A DNA stretch of 43,315 bases from Bacteroidia bacterium (GCA_030429835.1 JAUIGC010000008.1:1-43315); one strand, 5' to 3'. Shown: positions 25,296-34,477, counted from the stretch's first letter. The notes: generated by a model from the letters alone, not told the origin. Program-made: numbers and translations.

Positions 25296-25706
25296 CTAAA
25301 TGGTTGAAATTCTTCTGGTTGTACTGTTCAGAATTTCAATTTTTAAAGCCACTAAGTTCTCCGGAAGTAAAGAGGAGATTTTCTCCGGCCATTCCATAAA
25401 AATATAGGCATCGGTGTTAAAATAATCCTCCAACCCGAAATCCAAGGCTTCCATTTCATCCTTTAACCGATAAAAATCAAAATGGTAGGCGATAAGATTC
25501 CCCTCACGATCGGCGTATTCATTGACTAGTCCAAATGTGGGACTGCTTACTTCGTCCACGCCACCCAATTCTCTGACCAAGGCTTTAATCAAGGTTGTTT
25601 TACCAGCGCCCATGGGGGCGTAGAAAGCGAAAAAAAATGAATGGGAATTCTCAAGTATTGTTTTGGCAACGTTTTGGATATTGTTCTCAGTATAGACCAG
25701 TTCCAT
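25296..25706 (-). CDS. tsaE: tRNA threonylcarbamoyladenosine synthesis ATPase
   Basis: A 136-residue P-loop ATPase that works with TsaB and TsaD to install t6A37 on ANN-decoding tRNAs. Walker A is APMGAGKTTL at 30-39, with Ala in place of the usual first Gly. The switch region is SPTFGLVNEY. Walker B-like residues lie in YHFDFYRL, and the C-terminal family motif is FMEWPEKI with Trp106 and Glu108. It starts 9 bp after the porX stop on the same strand, so the two are cotranscribed. The length is slightly short of E. coli TsaE (153), within family range. Confidence 0.95.
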   Translation of the reverse strand: MELVYTENNIQNVAKTILENSHSFFFAFYAPMGAGKTTLIKALVRELGGVDEVSSPTFGLVNEYADREGNLIAYHFDFYRLKDEMEALDFGLEDYFNTDAYIFMEWPEKISSLLPENLVALKIEILNSTTRRISTI

Positions 25707-25715
25707 AGGATGTAG

Positions 25716-27260
25716 TTATTTAGCCTCCAAAACTACAAAAGGCACAATCATTTCCTCCAAAGAAACTCCCCCATGCTGATAGGTATTTCTGTAGTAACTC
25801 ACATAATGGTTGTAGTTGTTCGGGTAGGCAAAAAATAAATCATTCTTAGCAAAAATATAGGAACTGCTTACATTGATATTGGGAAGAAAAATTTTGCTGG
25901 GATCCTTTGCAGCTAGAACGTCCTTATCTTCATAGCTTAGACTTCTTCCGGTCTTGTAGCGTAAGTTTAAGCTGGTATCCCGGTCCCCAATAACCTTTGA
26001 TGGGGATTTAACATTGATAGTACCATGATCGGTGGTAATTATCAGTTTCATGCCCAATTGCTGGGCTTGCTGAATAATTTCCAATAGAGGGGAATTCTTG
26101 AACCAACTCTGGGTAAGTGATCGGTATGCCTTGTCATTGGAAGCCAATTCCTTAATAACCTCCATCTCCGTTTTGGAGTGAGAGAGCATATCCACAAAAT
26201 TGTAAACGATTACTGTTAGGTCATTGTCCTTTTGGGATTTAAAATTTTGTGATAAATGCTTCCCTTGTTTTAGGCTGCTTATTTTGTGGTATTCCCATTT
26301 TAAATCTAATCCCAATCTTTTTAGTTGCTCGCCTAAAAACTTATCTTCAAAAAGATTTTTACCTCCGTCATCGGTATCATTCTTCCACCATTCTGGATAT
26401 TTCTTTTCCATATCCAAAGGGGTAAGTCCAGAGAAAATGGCATTTCGGGCATATTGTGTGGCCGTTGGCAAAATACTGAAGTACGATTTTTCCTTGGTCT
26501 TTTTGTAAAAGGAGCTTACCGTGTCCTCAAATGAATACCATTGGTCATATCTTAAATTGTCTACAACGACTAACAATGTTTTTTCTTCTTTTATTTCAGG
26601 GGTAATCCAATTTTTAAAAAGGGTGTGCGATAGTACTGGGGCATCACCACCGTTAAACCAATCCTCATAATTTTTGTCGATAAACTTGCCAAATTGGTTA
26701 TTGGCTTCCACCTTTTGGGATTCTAATATTTCGAACATGCCGCTATCCTCGATCTGCTCCAGTTGAAGCTCCCAGTAAATCAACTTCTTGTATAATTCTG
26801 TCCATTCCTCATAGGAATTGACCATGGATAGGTTCATGGCAATTTTTCGAAACTCCTGTTGGTAGCTACTGGTCGTTTTTTCGGAAACCAATCTGGAATG
26901 GTCCAAACTTTTTTTAAGGGATAAAAGAATCTGATTGGGATTTACCGGTTTTATCAAATAATCGGCAATCTTGGAACCTATGGCTTCCTCCATAATAAAC
27001 TCCTCTTCACTCTTGGTAATCATTACAACCGGTAGCGAGGAGTCTATTACCTTGATTTCGCTCAAGGTTTCCAACCCGGAAATTCCGGGCATGTTTTCGT
27101 CCAGGAACACAATATCTACCCTGGTTTTTTCTAGTTCTTCCAAGGCTTCCTGTCCACTTTGGCAGGTGATAACTTCGTAGTTTTTATTTTGAAGGAAGAG
27201 AATGTGTGGTTTTAAAAGGTCCACTTCATCATCTACCCATAGAATTTTTATTTTGTTCAT
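25716..27260 (-). CDS. porX: PorX response regulator with PglZ domain
   Basis: A 514-residue protein. The N-terminal receiver domain has Asp10/Asp11, phospho-acceptor Asp54 (VFLDENMPG) and Lys104 (IKPVNP). A helical linker (about 125-220) leads to an alkaline-phosphatase-superfamily PglZ domain with metal-site segments VVVDNLRYDQW (231-241), TATQYARN (266-273) and ITTDHGTINVKSP. This is the architecture of PorX. In Porphyromonas and Flavobacterium, PorX with the PorY histidine kinase controls type IX secretion genes and has zinc-dependent phosphodiesterase activity on nucleotide substrates. No porY or type IX structural gene lies here. tsaE follows within 9 bp. Confidence 0.95.
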   Translation of the reverse strand: MNKIKILWVDDEVDLLKPHILFLQNKNYEVITCQSGQEALEELEKTRVDIVFLDENMPGISGLETLSEIKVIDSSLPVVMITKSEEEFIMEEAIGSKIADYLIKPVNPNQILLSLKKSLDHSRLVSEKTTSSYQQEFRKIAMNLSMVNSYEEWTELYKKLIYWELQLEQIEDSGMFEILESQKVEANNQFGKFIDKNYEDWFNGGDAPVLSHTLFKNWITPEIKEEKTLLVVVDNLRYDQWYSFEDTVSSFYKKTKEKSYFSILPTATQYARNAIFSGLTPLDMEKKYPEWWKNDTDDGGKNLFEDKFLGEQLKRLGLDLKWEYHKISSLKQGKHLSQNFKSQKDNDLTVIVYNFVDMLSHSKTEMEVIKELASNDKAYRSLTQSWFKNSPLLEIIQQAQQLGMKLIITTDHGTINVKSPSKVIGDRDTSLNLRYKTGRSLSYEDKDVLAAKDPSKIFLPNINVSSSYIFAKNDLFFAYPNNYNHYVSYYRNTYQHGGVSLEEMIVPFVVLEAK

Positions 27261-27344
27261 TCAATCGTTTTAATCGATTTTGTCATTTGGCATTTGCCCC
27301 GATTCCTAATGATAATCAAACAATGCGGTGTTGATACATTTAAC

Positions 27345-27352
27345 TAACTTTG
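27345..27352 (+). promoter_or_regulatory. -7 promoter box of the HD-domain gene
   Basis: TAACTTTG matches TAnnTTTG and ends 28 nt before the ATG at 27381, in the divergent spacer with porX. A TTG at 27331-27333 is only 11 nt away, too close for a typical -33. Confidence 0.45.
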
Positions 27353-27380
27353 AAAAATATATCAAACTTCCTCGGATTTA

Positions 27381-28610
27381 ATGAAACCCAAAAAGCTTAC
27401 CATATTTAATGACCCAATTTACGGATTTATTAGGATTCCGAGCGATTTGATTTTTGATCTTATCGCACATCCATACTTTCAGCGTTTGCGCAGAGTTTCG
27501 CAAATGGGTCTCTCTTATATGGTATATCCTGGAGCTCATCACACAAGGTTTCATCATGCCTTGGGCAGCATGTATTTGATGCAAAAATCAATTCAGGTAC
27601 TGCGGTTCAAAGGTATTGAGATAACGGATACCGATGAGAAAGGGTTATTGGGTGCCATTCTTTTGCATGATATTGGGCATGGTCCCTTTTCCCATGCCAT
27701 GGAACATAGTATTGTGAACGGTATAAGTCATGAGCATATATCCCTTCAGTTCATGAAAGTATTGAACGACAGTTTTAATGGAGAACTGACCGAAGCCATC
27801 GCCATATTTACGGGAAAGCATCCAAAAAAATTCTTAAATCAGTTGGTTTCTAGTCAGCTGGATATGGACCGATTGGACTATCTAAAACGGGATAGTTTTT
27901 ATACCGGTGTTTCCGAAGGAAATACCAATGCTGAGCGACTTATTACCATGCTGAACGTTGTGGATGGAAATCTGCTTGTGGAAGAAAAAGGGATTTACTC
28001 CGTTGAAAAATTCTTAATGGCCAGAAGGTTCATGTACTGGCAGGTGTACCTGCATAAAACCGGGGTCGTTGCCGAGCAGATTTTAATCAGTATTCTAAAA
28101 AGGGCGAGATATTTATTGAATGAAGGGACAATGTTAAGGGCCAGCAAGGCGCTTTTGTTTTTTTTGAAGAACGATATCAACCAAACTAATTTTGACAACA
28201 AGGTGCTTCATGAATTCTCCAAATTGGACGATGTTGATATTCTTTCTGCGGTTAAGGATTGGCAAGATGAAGATGACAAGATACTCTGCACACTTTGTAG
28301 AATGTTAATTGACAGAAAGCTTTTGCATATTAAGGTTAGGAAAGAACCCGTTAATGAGTTAAAATTGGCAAAAAAAAGAAAAAAAGTAGGGGAGTTGCTG
28401 AACCTAAATTCCGATGATGAAATCTCCTATTTTATTTTCACTGGAGCAATTGAAAACAGGGCCTACAACCAAACGAGTCAGAACATTAACATCCTTCGTA
28501 AAAATGGTAAAATTGTTGATGTTGCCAAACTTTCTGACCATCTGAATTTAAGCGCACTCTCCAATACGGTGACCAAATATTATATCTGTTACCCTAAAGA
28601 TGCCGTATAA
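27381..28610 (+). CDS. HD-domain phosphohydrolase, SAMHD1/dGTPase-like
   Basis: A 409-residue protein with the full HD metal set: His54 in HHTRFHH, His96-Asp97 in LLHDIGHGPFSH, and the distal Asp in LDMDRLDYLKRD (about 161-166). The N-terminal start (IFNDPIYGFIRIP) and the order of segments match the SAMHD1-like/YdhJ branch. Members of that branch hydrolyse dNTPs to deoxynucleosides and triphosphate; some are regulatory and act on other nucleotides. A C-terminal region of about 150 residues after the HD core is rich in Lys. Its role here may be nucleotide pool control; no phage-defence partner is adjacent. Confidence 0.9.
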   Translation: MKPKKLTIFNDPIYGFIRIPSDLIFDLIAHPYFQRLRRVSQMGLSYMVYPGAHHTRFHHALGSMYLMQKSIQVLRFKGIEITDTDEKGLLGAILLHDIGHGPFSHAMEHSIVNGISHEHISLQFMKVLNDSFNGELTEAIAIFTGKHPKKFLNQLVSSQLDMDRLDYLKRDSFYTGVSEGNTNAERLITMLNVVDGNLLVEEKGIYSVEKFLMARRFMYWQVYLHKTGVVAEQILISILKRARYLLNEGTMLRASKALLFFLKNDINQTNFDNKVLHEFSKLDDVDILSAVKDWQDEDDKILCTLCRMLIDRKLLHIKVRKEPVNELKLAKKRKKVGELLNLNSDDEISYFIFTGAIENRAYNQTSQNINILRKNGKIVDVAKLSDHLNLSALSNTVTKYYICYPKDAV

Positions 28611-28620
28611 CAATTTTTCT

Positions 28621-28628
28621 TACATTTG
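28621..28628 (+). promoter_or_regulatory. -7 promoter box directly before lpxD
   Basis: TACATTTG is an exact TAnnTTTG match. It ends only 5 nt before the lpxD ATG at 28634, so a transcript from it would start at about the start codon. No -33 TTG is evident, and chance occurrence cannot be excluded. Confidence 0.4.
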
Positions 28629-28633
28629 TGCCC

Positions 28634-29650
28634 ATGGTGTTTACAGCAGGTCAAATTGCGGGTATATTAGAGGGTGAAGTCCATGGAAATCCAGAGATAT
28701 CCGTACATAAATTGGCCAAAATCGAAGAAGGGGAAAAAGGATCTTTGACCTTTTTGGCAAATCCAAAATACACTTCATTTATATACAAGACAAAGGCTTC
28801 CATTACTATTGTAAACAAGGATTTTGTCCCTGAACAAGATTTGGAGACAACACTTATAAAAGTAGAGGATGCCTATAAATCCTTTTCCAAATTATTGGAA
28901 TATTATAATCAGGTTAAAAACAATAAAATTGGCATTGAGGAGCCAGTGTTTAAATCGGAAACAGCCACCTTTGGTGATGATTTATACCTTGGAGCCTTTT
29001 CTTACGTAGGCAGTAATGTAGCTATAGGCCACAATGTTAAGATATATCCTAATGTATATATTGGTGATAATGTAAAAATTGGGGACAATGTGGTCGTTTT
29101 TGCAGGCGCCAAAATTTATTCGGAAAGTATCATTGGGAACAATTGTGTGGTTCACAGTGGTGTAATTATCGGTGCCGATGGCTTTGGTTTTACACCTAAT
29201 TCCGAAGGGGAATTCATAAAGGTGCCCCAAACCGGAAATGTCATTCTGGAAGACAATGTAGATGTTGGTGCTGGAACAACGATAGACAGGGCAACCTTAG
29301 GTTCTACCATACTAAGAAAAGGCGTTAAACTTGATAATCAAATACAGATTGCACATAATGTAGAGATTGGTGAACATACCGTGATTGCGGCCCAAACCGG
29401 TGTAGCGGGCTCTACCAAGATAGGAAAACACTGTATGATCGGTGGTCAAGTCGGTATCGTAGGACATATTGTGATAGGAAACAATGTACGCATACAGGCA
29501 CAGTCAGGAATTGGAAGAAATGTAAAGGATAACGAAGTTTTACAGGGTTCGCCCGCCCTAAATTATGGAGACTTTAATAAGTCCTATGTACACTTTAAAA
29601 ACTTACCTAAAATAATCAATAGAATCGACAACTTGGAAAATAAGGATTGA
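28634..29650 (+). CDS. lpxD: UDP-3-O-acylglucosamine N-acyltransferase
   Basis: The start is the ATG at 28634 (MVFTAGQIAGILEG). A GTG two codons earlier is in frame but overlaps the promoter box. The 338-residue trimeric enzyme adds the second 3-hydroxyacyl chain, on nitrogen, in lipid A synthesis. The N-terminal uridine-binding domain (about 1-100) leads into a left-handed beta-helix of hexapeptide repeats. Catalytic His241 lies in IQIAHNVEIG. A C-terminal helix closes the trimer. It heads the cluster lpxD-lpxC/fabZ-lpxA, which supports the assignment. A second LpxD-like protein lies 2.8 kb downstream. Confidence 0.95.
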   Translation: MVFTAGQIAGILEGEVHGNPEISVHKLAKIEEGEKGSLTFLANPKYTSFIYKTKASITIVNKDFVPEQDLETTLIKVEDAYKSFSKLLEYYNQVKNNKIGIEEPVFKSETATFGDDLYLGAFSYVGSNVAIGHNVKIYPNVYIGDNVKIGDNVVVFAGAKIYSESIIGNNCVVHSGVIIGADGFGFTPNSEGEFIKVPQTGNVILEDNVDVGAGTTIDRATLGSTILRKGVKLDNQIQIAHNVEIGEHTVIAAQTGVAGSTKIGKHCMIGGQVGIVGHIVIGNNVRIQAQSGIGRNVKDNEVLQGSPALNYGDFNKSYVHFKNLPKIINRIDNLENKD

Positions 29651-29652
29651 CG

Positions 29653-31050
29653 ATGAATACAACTGAAAAACAGCGCACTATTGCGAAGGAAGTATCCCTC
29701 ACAGGTGTTGGTCTACATACTGGGGAGAACGTAACCATAAAATTTGTTCCTGCACCCGAAGATCACGGCTATAAATTTAAGCGCGTAGATCTTGAAGGTG
29801 AACCTGTCATCGAGGCCGATGCCAATTATGTAGTGAATACCCAGCGAGGTACCAATCTGGAAAAGAATGGAGTAAAGATCCATACTTCGGAGCATGTTTT
29901 GGCCGCACTCGTTGGTTTAGAAATAGATAACGTGCTTATTGAATTGGATTCCCCTGAGCCACCTATAATGGATGGTTCGGCCAAGTTTTTTGTGGAAGCC
30001 CTTGAAGGTGCCGGTATTGTTGAGCAAAAATCTTTCCGGGAAGAATATGTGGTTAAAGATGTCCTTACTTATAAGGATGAGGCCACGGGAAGTGAGATTA
30101 CCATCATTCCAGCTGATGAATACCAGGTGACCACTATGGTCGACTTTGGAACCAAGGTCTTGGGTACCCAAAATGCCACCCTCGAAAAATTATCGGATTT
30201 TAAGGAAGAAATTTCAGCAGCACGTACGTTCAGTTTTCTGCATGAACTGGAAATGCTATTGGAAAACGGACTCATCAAGGGAGGTGACCTTAACAATGCC
30301 ATCGTTTATGTGGACAAGGAGATTTCCGCGACTACCATGAAAAAGTTGGAAAAGGCCTTCAATAAAGAGAAACTTTCCGTAAAACCTAACGGTATTTTAG
30401 ATAATCTTACCTTGCATCAGCCCAATGAAGCTGCCCGTCATAAATTGTTGGATGTAATAGGGGACTTGGCTTTGGTAGGCACTCGTTTACGTGGTAAGGT
30501 TATTGCCAATAAACCGGGTCATTATGTAAATACCCAGTTCGCCAAAAAGCTATCCAAAATTATAAAGTTGGAGAAAAGAAATAATGTGCCCAAATATGAT
30601 TTGAGTCAAACACCGTTAATGGATGTCACCCAAATTATGAAGATGTTGCCACATAGACCACCATTTCTATTGGTCGATAAAATTTTGGAGTTATCGGATT
30701 CCCATGTCGTTGGTGTAAAAAATGTTACTATGAACGAACCATTCTTTGTGGGACATTTTCCGGGAGCACCAGTTATGCCAGGGGTTTTGCAAGTGGAAGC
30801 TATGGCGCAGACAGGGGGAATTTTGGTCTTGAGTACCGTTCCGGATCCTGAAAATTATCTCACCTTCTTTATGAAGATGGATAATGTTAAATTTAAACGT
30901 CAAGTACTTCCTGGGGATACTTTGATTTTTAAATGTGATTTAATTTCACCCATCAGAAGAGGTATTTGTCATATGCAGGCTTATGCCTATGCCAATGATA
31001 AATTAGTTTCGGAAGCAGAACTTATGGCCCAAATTGTAAAATCAAAATAA
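29653..31050 (+). CDS. lpxC/fabZ: fused LpxC deacetylase / FabZ dehydratase
   Basis: A 465-residue bifunctional protein, the fused form typical of Bacteroidota. Residues 1 to about 305 are LpxC, the zinc deacetylase that commits UDP-3-O-acyl-GlcNAc to lipid A; HTSEHVLAAL, ELDSPEPPIMDGS and the C-terminal RHKLLDVIGDLALVG hold the metal and catalytic residues. Residues from about 325 are FabZ, the 3-hydroxyacyl-ACP dehydratase. FabZ motifs are MLPHRPPFLLVD, and GHFPGAPVMPGVLQVEAMAQ with its catalytic His and Glu. The fusion links two users of the same 3-hydroxyacyl-ACP pool. The ATG at 29653 lies 2 bp after the lpxD stop. Confidence 0.97.
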   Translation: MNTTEKQRTIAKEVSLTGVGLHTGENVTIKFVPAPEDHGYKFKRVDLEGEPVIEADANYVVNTQRGTNLEKNGVKIHTSEHVLAALVGLEIDNVLIELDSPEPPIMDGSAKFFVEALEGAGIVEQKSFREEYVVKDVLTYKDEATGSEITIIPADEYQVTTMVDFGTKVLGTQNATLEKLSDFKEEISAARTFSFLHELEMLLENGLIKGGDLNNAIVYVDKEISATTMKKLEKAFNKEKLSVKPNGILDNLTLHQPNEAARHKLLDVIGDLALVGTRLRGKVIANKPGHYVNTQFAKKLSKIIKLEKRNNVPKYDLSQTPLMDVTQIMKMLPHRPPFLLVDKILELSDSHVVGVKNVTMNEPFFVGHFPGAPVMPGVLQVEAMAQTGGILVLSTVPDPENYLTFFMKMDNVKFKRQVLPGDTLIFKCDLISPIRRGICHMQAYAYANDKLVSEAELMAQIVKSK

Positions 31051-31060
31051 TTAAGGTAGT

Positions 31061-31846
31061 ATGAATCAGCCGCTCGCCTATGTTCATCCAGGGGCCAAAA
31101 TTGCAAAGAACGTTGTTATTGAACCTTTTACCACCATTCACAATAATGTAACTATTGGGGAAGGAACCTGGATCGGTTCAAATGTCACGATTATGGAAGG
31201 TGCAAGAATCGGTAAAAATTGTAATATTTTTCCTGGTGCGGTCATTTCGGCGCCACCACAGGATTTAAAATATAAAGGAGAGGAAACCACTGTAATTATA
31301 GGGAACGGAACTACGATACGGGAGTGTGCTACCATTCACAAGGGAACTTCAGACCGTATGAAAACGGTCATTGGCAAGAACTGCCTTATCATGGCGTATT
31401 GCCATGTTGCCCACGATTGTCTGGTAGGGAACAATTGTATTTTTTCAAACAATTCAACCTTGGCCGGACATGTAACCATTGGTGACAATGTTATTTTGGC
31501 AGGTTTGGTGGCCGTACATCAATTTGTTTCGGTAGGTCAGCATGCCTTTGTAACCGGTGGTTCTTTGGTACGAAAAGATGTTCCTCCTTATGTAAAGGCG
31601 GCAAGGGAACCACTTTCGTATGTAGGTATAAATTCCGTAGGTCTTAGACGAAGAGGATACCAATCGGAGAAAATAAGGGAGATTCAGAATATATACAGAA
31701 TTCTATATCAGAAAAATTACAACAATACCCAGGCGGTTCAAATTTTGGAAGCTGAAATGGAAGCAACCCCAGAAAGGGATGAAATCCTTCAATTTATAAG
31801 GGATTCACAACGTGGAATCATGAAAGGATATTTCAGTCATAATTAA
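31061..31846 (+). CDS. lpxA: UDP-N-acetylglucosamine O-acyltransferase
   Basis: A 261-residue hexapeptide-repeat enzyme that transfers a 3-hydroxyacyl chain from ACP to UDP-GlcNAc, the first lipid A step. Beta-helix repeats run from about 5 to 190. The catalytic His lies in the family motif IMAYCHVAHDCLVGN. The C-terminal helical domain includes VGINSVGLRRRGYQSEKI, which favours LpxA over LpxD. It starts 10 bp after the lpxC/fabZ stop and belongs to the same operon. The length matches the family. Confidence 0.96.
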   Translation: MNQPLAYVHPGAKIAKNVVIEPFTTIHNNVTIGEGTWIGSNVTIMEGARIGKNCNIFPGAVISAPPQDLKYKGEETTVIIGNGTTIRECATIHKGTSDRMKTVIGKNCLIMAYCHVAHDCLVGNNCIFSNNSTLAGHVTIGDNVILAGLVAVHQFVSVGQHAFVTGGSLVRKDVPPYVKAAREPLSYVGINSVGLRRRGYQSEKIREIQNIYRILYQKNYNNTQAVQILEAEMEATPERDEILQFIRDSQRGIMKGYFSHN

Positions 31847-31919
31847 TTACCTTAATTTCGCATCTATCGAATTTTTCATGGTAGTTCATCATAAATCATC
31901 ATTTTAAGTAAATCATAGC

Positions 31920-32486
31920 ATGGCATCTACATCGGATATTAGAAAAGGATTATGTATTAGATATAATAACGATATCTATAAGATTATTGAATTTTTACAT
32001 GTAAAACCAGGTAAAGGTCCTGCTTTCGTGAGAACAAAGCTAAAAAGTGTCACTACAGGGAAGGTTTTGGACAATACTTTTTCTGCCGGACATAAAATAG
32101 AGGATGTTCGTGTTGAAACAAGGTCATATCAATATTTATATGCGGAAGGGGAGACCTATCACTTTATGAACACAGAGGATTACAATCAACTTACCCTTCA
32201 AGAAGGTGCACTGGACGCTCCCGGATTGTTAAAGGAAGGCGAAGTCGTAAAGATTATGTTCAATACGGAGGATAGTATGCCATTATCCGTTGACATGCCT
32301 GCCAGTGTGGTTTTGGAGGTAACCTATACGGAACCCGGTGTCAAGGGAAATACCGCAACCAATGCCACAAAGCCAGCCAAGGTGGAAACGGGAGCAGAGG
32401 TAAATGTTCCTTTGTTCATCAACGAAGGCGATAAAATTAAAATTGATACATCCAGTGGTTCCTATATGGAACGCGTAAAAGAATAA
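31920..32486 (+). CDS. efp: elongation factor P
   Basis: A 188-residue translation factor that rescues ribosomes stalled on polyproline. KOW-like domain I carries the modifiable residue Lys32 in HVKPGKGPAF, followed by two OB-fold domains. The C-terminus GDKIKIDTSSGSYMERVKE is the EF-P signature. A Lys rather than Arg at the tip rules out the EarP rhamnosylation type. Whether it is beta-lysylated or used unmodified cannot be told here; no epmA/epmB is present in the window. It is embedded in the lipid A cluster with 73 bp upstream and 10 bp downstream. Confidence 0.97.
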   Translation: MASTSDIRKGLCIRYNNDIYKIIEFLHVKPGKGPAFVRTKLKSVTTGKVLDNTFSAGHKIEDVRVETRSYQYLYAEGETYHFMNTEDYNQLTLQEGALDAPGLLKEGEVVKIMFNTEDSMPLSVDMPASVVLEVTYTEPGVKGNTATNATKPAKVETGAEVNVPLFINEGDKIKIDTSSGSYMERVKE

Positions 32487-32496
32487 AACCAATTCC

Positions 32497-33432
32497 TTGA
32501 AATTTCCTACCACTTTCACGCTTAAACAGATTTCAGAAATCATACAAACCGAATATGTTGGTGATTCGGATTTTCCTGTTTTGGGTATGAACGAAATTCA
32601 TGTGGTGGAGAACGGCGATATTGTGTTTGTGGACCATCCAAAATACTATGATAAGGCCCTAAACTCAAAAGCTACGGTGATTCTAATCAATAAAAAGGTT
32701 GATTACCCTGAAGGAAAGGCGTTGTTAATTTCGGATGATCCATTTAGGGATTTCAATACATTGACGCATTATTTCAGTCCATTTGTTGCTTCGGCAAGAA
32801 TGATTTCCAATTCCGCCAAAATAGGAAGGAACACCATAATACAGCCCAACGTTTTTATTGGGAATAATGTCACTATTGGTGATAACTGTCTTATTCACGC
32901 CAATGTGAGTATATATGATAACTGTGTCATTGGAAATGGGGTTACGATTCACTCAGGGTCCGTATTGGGCGCAGATGCATTTTACTATAAAAATCGGCCC
33001 GAAGGGTTTGATAAATTGCTATCGGGAGGAAGGGTAGTGTTGAAAGATAATGTAGACCTTGGTGCCTTGTGTACTATAGATAGGGGAGTTACGGGTGATA
33101 CGACCATAGGTGAAGGAACTAAGTTGGACAATCAAGTACATGTAGGTCATGATACTGTAATCGGCAAAAAATGTTTGATTGCTTCCCAAACGGGAATAGC
33201 AGGTTGTGTGATTATTGAGGACGAAGTGACCTTATGGGGCCAAGTAGGCACCAATAGTGGAATAACCATTGGTAAGAAGGCGGTCATTATGGGTCAGACT
33301 GGCGTTACGAAATCGGTCAAGGGAGAAATGAGCTATTTTGGCACTCCTATAGAAGAATCAAGGGAAAAGTTAAAGCAGTTGGCCTACATCAAAAAAATTC
33401 CTGATATCATAAAAAAACTAGAGAACAAATAA
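32497..33432 (+). CDS. second LpxD-like N-acyltransferase, TTG start
   Basis: A 311-residue paralogue of LpxD. The chosen start is the TTG at 32497 (read as MKFPTTFTLKQISEI). It is the only option that keeps the full N-terminal uridine-binding domain; the first in-frame ATG is about 30 codons later. It lies 10 bp after the efp stop. The N-terminal domain is shorter than in the first LpxD. The beta-helix repeats and the histidine equivalent to the catalytic one (His218 in VHVGHDTVIG) are kept. It may act on a different acyl chain or sugar, or be a second N-acyltransferase for lipid A. Activity is plausible; specificity is unknown. Confidence 0.85.
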   Translation: MKFPTTFTLKQISEIIQTEYVGDSDFPVLGMNEIHVVENGDIVFVDHPKYYDKALNSKATVILINKKVDYPEGKALLISDDPFRDFNTLTHYFSPFVASARMISNSAKIGRNTIIQPNVFIGNNVTIGDNCLIHANVSIYDNCVIGNGVTIHSGSVLGADAFYYKNRPEGFDKLLSGGRVVLKDNVDLGALCTIDRGVTGDTTIGEGTKLDNQVHVGHDTVIGKKCLIASQTGIAGCVIIEDEVTLWGQVGTNSGITIGKKAVIMGQTGVTKSVKGEMSYFGTPIEESREKLKQLAYIKKIPDIIKKLENK

Positions 33433-33443
33433 GAAGCAGAATA

Positions 33444-33475
33444 CTTTAGTATTCATGGACAAACATATATTTTTG
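33444..33475 (+). promoter_or_regulatory. likely sucD promoter
   Basis: TATTTTTG at 33468-33475 matches TAnnTTTG. TTTA at 33444-33447 sits 20 nt upstream in the -33 position, with one mismatch to TTTG. The start codon of sucD is 24 nt downstream. Confidence 0.5.
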
Positions 33476-33499
33476 TAAAAATAAAAACCAAACAGCAGT

Positions 33500-34372
33500 A
33501 TGAGCGTTTTAGTAAATAAGGATTCCAAAATAATTGTACAAGGATTTACAGGAAGTGAGGGTACTTTTCATGCCCAACAAATGATTGAATATGGCACGAA
33601 TATCGTCGGAGGAGTTACTCCGGGAAAAGGAGGTCAGGAACATTTAGGAAAACCTGTTTTCAATACCGTTAGTGAAGCTGTTGAAAAGGTTGGTGCCGAC
33701 ACTACGATTATTTTTGTTCCGCCGGCATTTGCAGCCGACGCGATCATGGAAGCTGCCAATGCGGGAATTAAAGTCATCATTACCATTACAGAGGGTATTC
33801 CTGTTGCTGACATGGTAATTGCGGCCAATTATATAAAAGGAAAGGATTGTAGACTAATAGGACCTAACTGTCCTGGTGTTATTACCCCAGGCGAGGCCAA
33901 AGTGGGTATCATGCCTGGTTTCGTATTTAAGAAAGGTAATATTGGAATCGTTTCTAAGTCCGGTACGCTTACCTATGAGGCCGCTGATCAAGTGGTAAGA
34001 CAAGGTTTGGGTATTACAACGGCCATAGGTATTGGAGGTGACCCAATTATTGGAACAACGACCAAGGAAGCGGTTGAGCTTTTGATTAACGACCCAGAAA
34101 CGGAATGTGTGGTAATGATCGGTGAAATTGGTGGTCAGTTAGAGGCGGATGCGGCAAAATGGTATAAGGAAAGCGGTAGCAAAAAGCCGATTGTTGGTTT
34201 TATAGCCGGTGAAACTGCACCCGCAGGAAGAACTATGGGACATGCAGGTGCCATTGTTGGAGGTAGCGATGATACCGCCCAGGCTAAAAAGAAAATTATG
34301 AGGGAACATGGAATCCATGTAGTTGATTCTCCGGCTGAAATCGGGGTCAAAGTAAAGGAGGTAATGTCTTAA
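33500..34372 (+). CDS. sucD: succinyl-CoA synthetase alpha subunit
   Basis: A 290-residue subunit that with SucC interconverts succinyl-CoA and succinate with substrate-level phosphorylation in the TCA cycle. The CoA-binding Rossmann domain begins [34 protein letters not shown] is the CoA-ligase signature. The phosphohistidine is His248 in [13 protein letters not shown]. sucC is not adjacent, a common arrangement in Bacteroidota. It has its own promoter and a strong terminator, so it should be monocistronic despite following the lipid A cluster. Confidence 0.97.
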   Translation: MSVLVNKDSKIIVQGFTGSEGTFHAQQMIEYGTNIVGGVTPGKGGQEHLGKPVFNTVSEAVEKVGADTTIIFVPPAFAADAIMEAANAGIKVIITITEGIPVADMVIAANYIKGKDCRLIGPNCPGVITPGEAKVGIMPGFVFKKGNIGIVSKSGTLTYEAADQVVRQGLGITTAIGIGGDPIIGTTTKEAVELLINDPETECVVMIGEIGGQLEADAAKWYKESGSKKPIVGFIAGETAPAGRTMGHAGAIVGGSDDTAQAKKKIMREHGIHVVDSPAEIGVKVKEVMS

Positions 34373-34393
34373 TACATCCCTAAAATCTATATT

Positions 34394-34420
34394 AAATCCC
34401 GTTAGTACGGGATTTTTTTT
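34394..34420 (+). terminator. rho-independent terminator after sucD
   Basis: Perfect 9-bp stem AAATCCCGT/ACGGGATTT with loop TAGT, followed by a T tract to 34420. It lies 21 bp after the sucD stop. Confidence 0.92.
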
Positions 34421-34442
34421 CGTCTATATATTAAACAAAACT

Positions 34443-34450
34443 TATATTTG
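34443..34450 (+). promoter_or_regulatory. -7 promoter box of fabG
   Basis: TATATTTG is an exact TAnnTTTG match 27 nt before the fabG ATG. TTTTCG about 20 nt upstream could act as a weak -33, but it overlaps the tail of the sucD terminator. Confidence 0.5.
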
Positions 34451-34477
34451 ATAAACGTCGTTACAAATAAGAATTAA

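Noticed and set aside
27381-28610. HD-domain protein as an anti-phage dNTPase
   Set aside because: The family can act in defence, but here it lies among housekeeping genes with no defence partner, so a nucleotide-metabolism role is the simpler reading.
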